Assembly (NCBI GenBank): GCA_964634465.1
Contig: CAZWLY010000002.1
Location: 364,604-428,603, forward strand
Source of the DNA: CAZWLY01 sp964634465
Lineage (GTDB): Bacteria > Desulfobacterota > Desulfarculia > G963662305
Length of the DNA stretch: 64,000 nucleotides
Reading direction: 5' to 3'
Below, piece by piece: positions 58,237-64,000 of this stretch. The notes under the pieces are model-generated. The model saw only the letters and a list, made by a program, of their open reading frames with translations. It was not told the DNA's origin and ran no database searches. Numbering within the stretch: the first letter of the stretch is position 1; every line of letters starts with the position of its first letter. Both the position numbers and the translations under genes were made by a program.

Positions 58237-59965
58237 TCAGGGAGTGATCTCTTCCAAGCTACCCCTGACCTCATCCCGCCGGCGGGTGTAACGATAATAT
58301 TTGCGGTCCGGGAAGTAATCCATGACCACCTGATTGTCAGCCCCGAAATCCAGAGCATAAATAACCGGACCGCTGATCTCGATTCCGTTGCGGGCCAGAT
58401 CCAGTCGGGGCATGTAGCGGGTCTTGCCGGTGCCGTCTTTGATAAAGATGACGGCATTCTCTATTCCCCGTTCCTCAACCTGGCGGTAGATGTCGGTTCT
58501 CTCCCATATAACCCGGTGCTCGCGGCCCGGGCATGCATCACAATGGCCCCCGAGGCGACTACGAAACCGGCCGTAAAGACAGCCAGGCAATACCTCCGGA
58601 CAGTCGGCGAAAGAGTCAGCCGGTGATGATCGAAAAGCCGGGATACAACCGCCATCAGCAAAAAGGGATAGACCTCATAGTAGTATCTGGGACCGTACTG
58701 ATTTCCGGCATAGGGCCCATAAATAAGATGGGCCGCAACCACCGCCGGAAACATGAAATCGACGAAATCGACTTTTCGCCTGGCAAGCGCCAGCCACAAC
58801 AACCAACCGTGTAGAAACAGCATCGGCGGCGAGGTCCATATCACCACCCGGGCCAAATACCGAATGGTGATCAGAATCGTCTGCAGATTGAAAGCCAGGT
58901 AGTCGCCATGGACATAGGCTGGGTGGTCGGTGTGCCATAGAAAAGGCGGAATCAAAGGATTGCCGGTGATCACCCAGTTGTACCACATTCCGGCCGCCAG
59001 CCAGGGCAGCGCTCCTGCGGTTATCCAGGCCACTGACCGGACGGCCCCGCCCCTCTGTCTTAAAATCAGCCACGCCAGAAACGGCAAGGAACAGATAACA
59101 GCGGTGTAATAGCGGATCAGAAAGGCCAGGCCGATGGCGAATCCGGCCGCCAGGGCAAAGCCGACCGATCGGTTTTCCAGATGGCGGACGCCGCAATAAA
59201 TGGCCAGGAGCAGAAAAAGGGAACAACTGGTATGGGAAAAGTAGGAAGCCGAATTGAAGATGAAAAAGGATGAAAAAGCGTAGACGATTACCGTCGCCAC
59301 CGCCGCTGTGTCGCCGTACAGCCGCCGGGCCAGGCCGAAAACCACCCAAAAAGACGCAACCGCTAGGAGCGGATTGACCAGCCACAGTGGAATATTCAGA
59401 ACCAATCCCCCGGCCAGAAGCAGCGGCCAGCCCGGCGGGAACCTGCTCAGCCATTTGTTGTCCTTGGGGGCCATGTGATACACCAGAAAATGATCGTGGG
59501 CCGGATGGGGTTGGTTGTAGACCCGCCCCTGCATGAAAGTCTCCGCCGTGAAAATATAGGCGTATTCATCGGCTGAATTGGGGAAATCCTGGAGGACAAA
59601 GACGGCGAAGAAGCCGAGCAGGACCGCGAAGACCACCGACAGGCTCACCAGAAAAGCGACCGGCCGCTTGATGTAGCTGCCGATGACCAGGCGGCCGAAT
59701 TCTTTGATTCGATTGTAAAATCCGAGGACGAACAGCGTCGCCAGACCGGTTGCCGCCGCCAAGACAAGCAGCAGGTGCTTGGTCCACTCCGGATCGAAGC
59801 TGAACAGCCAGTCGTTGGGGACCGGATAAGGCGGCCCCTGCGGCGCCATGACAATGGGACAATGGCCAGATAGGCCAGGGCCATAACAGCGGCTCCGGCG
59901 ACGGGGACGATCGCCCACACGATAAACGGGGAAATGGGTTTGTTTCCCAGGTCTGCGGCAGCCAT
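58237..59965 (-). pseudogene. Membrane glycosyltransferase (GT39/ArnT-like) interrupted by two frameshifts
   Basis: Translation starts at the ATG 59965, right after the upstream stop (TAGATG), with a first helix ISPFIVWAIVPVAGAAVMALA. The frame moves near 59845 and again near 58515. The long middle part (about 440 codons) has ten or so helices and the acidic DEYAYIFTAETF motif of dolichyl-phosphate-mannose-type transferases. The end, DIYRQVEERGIENAVIFIKDG, lies in the third frame. Both shifts fit one-base deletions. Either a decayed gene or sequence error. Confidence 0.7.
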
Positions 59966-61300
59966 CTAACCCCCAGAGTGAGATTCGCCCCTCAGACGCT
60001 CTCCGAATAGCCGCCGCAACACCAAGGACCTGTCGGACCGGGCCAGAAATCCGGAAAAAAGGAGATACAGCAAGCCGGCGGCCAGGCCCCAATTTAGCAA
60101 TTCGACCGAATATTCGGCCAGGAAATGGATCCTCTCGCCCACAAAAGGCCTGATCACCATGACGTGGGAGGCATACAAAGCGACCAGCATCAGCACCCAG
60201 ACCACTCCGGCCAAACAGGCCGGCCGGTCCTTTTTGGTCGCCCGGTGAGTCAGATAGGGAATGGCGAAAAAAAGGAAAATGAGCCGGCAGTCCCAGTGAA
60301 TGCCGAAAAAATAAGTCGTCGAGAATATGCTCGCCGCCACAATGAAGGCCGGGAATCGAACTTCATCGTTTTCCGACGGGCAACCACACCGCCGCCAGGT
60401 CTTGACCGCCGCCCAGGCGGCCATTATGGGCGTTGCCGCCACGGCCAGCCAATATAAAGGCGCCACCCAGGCGCCGAATTTATGCCGAAAAGCGCCCAGA
60501 AGCACCTCGCCGCCATAGGACCGGGCCATGGACCGGGGCACAGTGTGGAAAATGAGGATCAAATCATCGAAGATGGCGAAGATGGCCAGAAGATAAACCA
60601 GCGACAATATGAACAGCGACAGGCCGACGATGAGACCGCCCCGCCGCCGTTCGGTCAAAACATTCAGGAACCCGGCCGCCGGATAGATTTTCAACACCGT
60701 TGCCAAAAACAGGCCGGGATACAGGAACCGGTAGCTAGGCGGGCGGGCGGCCAGGATCAGTCCGGCTGCAATAACCATGAAGATGTAGACGTCATTGTTT
60801 ATCCGCTCAATGGCCATCAGCGTCGGCGGCGACATGAAGAACAGGATGTATATCAGCGCCGCCCTGGGGCCGGGTCGGCCTATTCGGCGAGCGAATAGAT
60901 AGGCGCCGAGCAAAAGGGCGAATATGCTGACCCAGCCCAGCCACAGCGTGTCTTTCTCTCCAACGCCCAAATGCCTGAAAACAAGCCAGACGCGAGGATA
61001 ATTGATTGGGCGTCCGTCCGGGCAGCGCTGACACTCGACCAAAGGATCGCCTCCGGCCCGGGCCACTTCCTGGGAAATGGTAATCCAGCGCAGGTCGCGA
61101 AACGGATTGGCCGTGTCGACCATGTAGGTAAACTTGCTCCATACAGCCAGGTATCGGTCGCTGGGCAAGATGGAAACGATGACCACGAAGAGATAGAGGG
61201 CCATAAAGAAAGCCGCCAGGACGATAGCGCCCCGGCGAACAACGGCCCCGTCCGATTGCCTGACCGGAAGGGGGAGTCCCCTGTTTTCAGTCTCGCTCAT
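59966..61300 (-). CDS. GT87-like membrane glycosyltransferase
   Basis: 444 aa from the ATG at 61300; an in-frame GTG at 61417 is less likely. Eleven or so hydrophobic helices. The first loop (DRYLAVWSKFTYMVDTANPFRDLRW) holds acidic residues, and INYPRVWLVF and ERINNDVYIFMVIAAGLILA match polyprenyl-linked mannosyltransferases (DUF2029). Likely adds a sugar at the outer face of the inner membrane. Its stop is adjacent to the start of the next glycosyltransferase. Confidence 0.8.
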   Translation of the reverse strand: MSETENRGLPLPVRQSDGAVVRRGAIVLAAFFMALYLFVVIVSILPSDRYLAVWSKFTYMVDTANPFRDLRWITISQEVARAGGDPLVECQRCPDGRPINYPRVWLVFRHLGVGEKDTLWLGWVSIFALLLGAYLFARRIGRPGPRAALIYILFFMSPPTLMAIERINNDVYIFMVIAAGLILAARPPSYRFLYPGLFLATVLKIYPAAGFLNVLTERRRGGLIVGLSLFILSLVYLLAIFAIFDDLILIFHTVPRSMARSYGGEVLLGAFRHKFGAWVAPLYWLAVAATPIMAAWAAVKTWRRCGCPSENDEVRFPAFIVAASIFSTTYFFGIHWDCRLIFLFFAIPYLTHRATKKDRPACLAGVVWVLMLVALYASHVMVIRPFVGERIHFLAEYSVELLNWGLAAGLLYLLFSGFLARSDRSLVLRRLFGERLRGESHSGG

Positions 61301-61535
61301 GACCGACCGCCATCCACGATCATGTCTCGCCCCCGCCTGTCCAACCGGGCCGGGCCGCTGCTTCAGCCAGGCTATGGTTAATTCGTTTGTTGAGATCGAG
61401 ATAAAATTCTCAATCACACCCGCATGGTCCTACCTCGGTTTTCCTTTTCTCTTACTGTGTTAAACGAGTTCTAACGTTGGCGGTTTATTCTGCCGCCTTA
61501 TCTTATCCCTTGAATTTTGCCGGCCGTCCCGGCGG

Positions 61536-62969
61536 TCAGTTGGGATGGATGATGGAAGCCACTGTTTTGGCCAGCAGACTGATATCGCGGCCCAGATCAC
61601 CCCGCCTGACGCTCTGGACAAAATGGCGGGCGATGTATCGCGGGTTGAGATAGAAGGAGTGGTAAGCCTTGGAGTAGTATTTGCGCAGCGTCTCCCAGGA
61701 CAGATTCTCGTGATTGTATAGCGGAATCTGATGATGATGGAAGCTGGCCATGGACCAGTCATCCATCAGAATCCGTCCTTCGGACTCCCATTCGTCCCAC
61801 AGCCTGGTTCCCGGCAAGGGTACGCAAATGCCGAATTTGGCGATAGAAAGCGGCAGCTTGCGGCTGAATTTTATTGTATCCTTCAGGCTTTCCTCGGTCT
61901 CTCCGGGGAGCCCCAGAATGAAAAAGCCAAATGTATTGAGCCCCTCCTTATTGGCCAACCGGACGGCCCGTTCGATCATCGCCAGATCTGTTCCCTTATG
62001 AACCCGGTCCAACACGGCCTGATTGCCGGACTCGATGCCGAAGGAGACCGACCAGCCGCCAGCCCGCCGGCACAACTGAAAAAACTCCCGATCACAATGA
62101 TCAACCCGGATGCCGTTGTACATCGACCAGGGCAGATCAAATTTACGGTCTATCAACCGCTGGCATATCTCCTTGGCCCGGTCCAGATCCTGGGTAAAGG
62201 CGTCATCAGCGATGTGGATTTCCTTAAACCCCGCCTCCTTCATGTAGAAAAACTCATCCACCACCCGGGCCGGGCTCTTGGGCCGGAAGTGATGACCGAA
62301 GATGTTTTTGTTGCAGAAATTACAGTTGAAGGGGCAGCCCCGGGCGGTTTCGATCAGGCCGACCGGGTTGGCCCGGGCGGTGAGATGGGAATGGCGATAG
62401 AAGGACAGATCGAACATTTTCCAGTAGGGGTAAGGCAGGTCGTCCGGGTTGGGCAGCTCGCTTTTGGGGCGGCGCCGCATGTATCGAAGAGCCGCGTTGA
62501 TCGTCTCCTCATCGGCCGGAGTGCGAAACGCGTTCGGCTGGATGGCGCCGTTGAGCACTTCCTCAAGAACGCCGTCCGCCTCACCCAACACCGCCAAGTC
62601 ATAAAGTTCCGGATCGTTGAACTCAAACGGGCAGGAGGTGACGTGAACCCCGCCCACGGCGATCATGGTTTCGGGGCTGTATTGTCTGATCAGCCCGGCT
62701 GTCTCTCTGGCGGCCACGGCATTGACGGTCATCAACGACATAGCCGCAACCTGGGGTCGAAGGCTTGTCAGGGCCGACTTCAAGGCCGACTCCGGGTCTT
62801 TGACCAGATCCAATTCCAGCAGGCGGACCTGACACTTGCCAACCAGTCCTCCGGCCAGGGTGGCCAGGGTCAGGTTGGGATATTCGGGCCGAGCCGAACC
62901 GACGTACGTCCGGTCATAAACCCTCTGCCGGGAGGGGGGATTAATGAACAGAACCAGCGGTTGAGACAT
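61536..62969 (-). CDS. B12-binding radical SAM protein
   Basis: 477 aa. N-terminal cobalamin-binding Rossmann domain (about 1-150, with VAAMSLMTVNAVAARETA and IAVGGVHVTSCP). The radical SAM CxxxCxxC is RGCPFNCNFCNK (about 212-223). HIADDAFTQD, SFGIESGNQAVL and FFILGLPGETEES are the usual downstream motifs. Such enzymes often methylate or modify lipids or glycans; it is in the same orientation as the glycosyltransferases, 235 bp upstream of them. Substrate unknown. Confidence 0.9.
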   Translation of the reverse strand: MSQPLVLFINPPSRQRVYDRTYVGSARPEYPNLTLATLAGGLVGKCQVRLLELDLVKDPESALKSALTSLRPQVAAMSLMTVNAVAARETAGLIRQYSPETMIAVGGVHVTSCPFEFNDPELYDLAVLGEADGVLEEVLNGAIQPNAFRTPADEETINAALRYMRRRPKSELPNPDDLPYPYWKMFDLSFYRHSHLTARANPVGLIETARGCPFNCNFCNKNIFGHHFRPKSPARVVDEFFYMKEAGFKEIHIADDAFTQDLDRAKEICQRLIDRKFDLPWSMYNGIRVDHCDREFFQLCRRAGGWSVSFGIESGNQAVLDRVHKGTDLAMIERAVRLANKEGLNTFGFFILGLPGETEESLKDTIKFSRKLPLSIAKFGICVPLPGTRLWDEWESEGRILMDDWSMASFHHHQIPLYNHENLSWETLRKYYSKAYHSFYLNPRYIARHFVQSVRRGDLGRDISLLAKTVASIIHPN

Positions 62970-63207
62970 GGATTGGACCTCGCGTCGGTAAGTTAACGCT
63001 TTAGCCCGGAACTAACTCCCTCAATTCATTTCCAATCCCCTCGCTGACCATTCGAAACACTCAAATCCAGCACCAGGCATCCGTTCTTGCCGGAACTCAA
63101 CGGTTTTTCTTTCTTTCCGAGCCGCCAGGCTGGCTGAACAATCGACCTCAAGCATATTTTAGCATTATAACATAATGATAGGTCAACCACCTGATACGCA
63201 ATGGCTA

Positions 63208-63922
63208 TCAGCCGAATACCGCCCCACAGTGCCGGACCAAGGAAAGGCCGAAGCGACGTGAACTTGCCACCTCCGACCGGGATAGGGCCGCCTTGGCCCC
63301 GACTTTGATCAGCCGGTTGATGATCCATGCCATGGACCGTCTGACCTCCTCGCCCTTGAGGTAGAAAGACCGGAACAGCGGTATTCGTGGAGAGAAGATT
63401 GTAGACGACGACGCCCATGAGCAGCCTGGCTTGGTTGGCCTCGAACCGATGGCAGCCGGTCTTGTCCCAGCGAAGGGTGTTTTTGCCCTCCTTGAGCCGA
63501 TTCTCCACGTCACCCCGGCCGTTACATGCTTTGACCACCTTGACCTGGGCCAGCCTGGAGTTGGTGATGATGAAGCCGACCCGGGAGAAGGGTTTGCCAG
63601 TATGCCACTCGATCTAGCAGACTACCCGGCGAGGTTTGCTCCAGCTTTTAGCCTGGTATCAAAGATCAACCATCTTGACCTGAATGTCGCTCTTGGGCGG
63701 CCTGCCCACTGGACGCCTTAAATGGGGCTCGATCAGCTTTTGCAAAACCTGATTCGCCGGTAGACGAATGAAATAGGTGACCCGGTGTCGTTCATTTTCG
63801 CAGAATTCATAGGTCTTCGGCTCTGCGAAGGCAGCATCGCCACGAAGCCAGAACAACTGGAACAAGGAACGGTAACGCTCAACGATCGGAGCGTAGCGAC
63901 CGACCCAGATATGGGCGCACAC
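63208..63922 (-). pseudogene. IS1380-type transposase remnant
   Basis: Conserved blocks lie in one frame: WLRGDAAFAEPKTYEF (second catalytic Asp), IRLPANQVLQKLIEPHLRRPVGRPP and DVENRLKEGKNTLRWDKTGCHRFEANQARLLMG (catalytic Glu). A TGA near 63660 and a TAG near 63613 interrupt it, and the C-terminal part (RMAWIINRLIKVGAKAA-like) is in another frame. Terminal repeats were not found. Dead insertion sequence. Confidence 0.85.
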
Positions 63923-64000
63923 AGCTAGGACACTTATGAATGGCGGCTAGAGGCTATTCCAAAATAATTTCTAGACATTTGTTGGAGGTTGGTTTTATAT

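Noticed and set aside
63026..63538. Full 170-codon minus-strand gene at the right end
   Set aside because: Only its first third is transposase; after the frameshift the remainder is out-of-frame sequence and not a separate protein.
1..64000. CRISPR array or cas genes
   Set aside because: No regularly spaced short repeats with unique spacers and no Cas-like protein were seen.

Overview
The window is GC-rich bacterial chromosome carrying a 27 kb prophage. Sigma-54 activators, tripartite tricarboxylate transport (TTT) genes, a flavoprotein resembling the APS-reductase alpha subunit paired with a 2[4Fe-4S] ferredoxin, an MASE3-type sensor kinase and a bacterial-type glnS point to a Desulfobacterota-like ('deltaproteobacterial') anaerobe. 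That placement is inference; no marker here fixes the species.

Left host region (1-30600). After a partial patatin/NTE-type phospholipase comes a large minus-strand operon: peptide-type ABC importer (binding protein, two permeases, two ATPases), two tandem nitrilase-superfamily proteins and a class III aminotransferase. It lies directly downstream of a PAS/sigma-54 activator and looks like uptake plus degradation of an amide- or amine-containing compound. One nitrilase paralogue has lost the catalytic cysteine. A palindrome (TTATGC-N6-GCATAA) abuts the activator start and recurs, degenerate, before the importer genes. Next come an iron-dependent alcohol dehydrogenase, a ureohydrolase and a TTT operon (tctC, tctB, tctA) continuing into a flavoprotein and ferredoxin, with a divergent GntR/FCD regulator. 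Then a group 2 sigma-70 factor with a small zinc-ribbon gene, an NtrC-type two-component pair, glnS and a PAS sensor gene cut off at about 30600.

Prophage (about 30600-57628). This is a temperate contractile-tailed phage. Minus-strand structural genes run from terminase to tail tube. Replication genes include an O-like initiator with internal iteron-like repeats. A CI/Cro-type immunity region is flanked by a 42-nt direct repeat. Plus-strand recombination and nucleotide-metabolism genes end in a tyrosine integrase beside tRNA-Glu. The left end is broken: tail tube and host PAS genes are both truncated at one point, and the tape measure, baseplate, fibre and lysis genes are absent. The most interesting locus is the MuF-type minor head gene. 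It is interrupted by an in-frame TGA exactly at a conserved cysteine and continues into a 515-codon frame with a kinase-like domain and a C-terminal ADP-ribosyltransferase-like domain, a MuF polymorphic toxin layout, followed by two small genes that could encode immunity.

Right host region (57629-64000). tRNA-Glu, tRNA-Lys and tRNA-Val, a frameshifted membrane glycosyltransferase, a GT87-like membrane protein, a B12-binding radical SAM protein and a decayed IS1380-type transposase.
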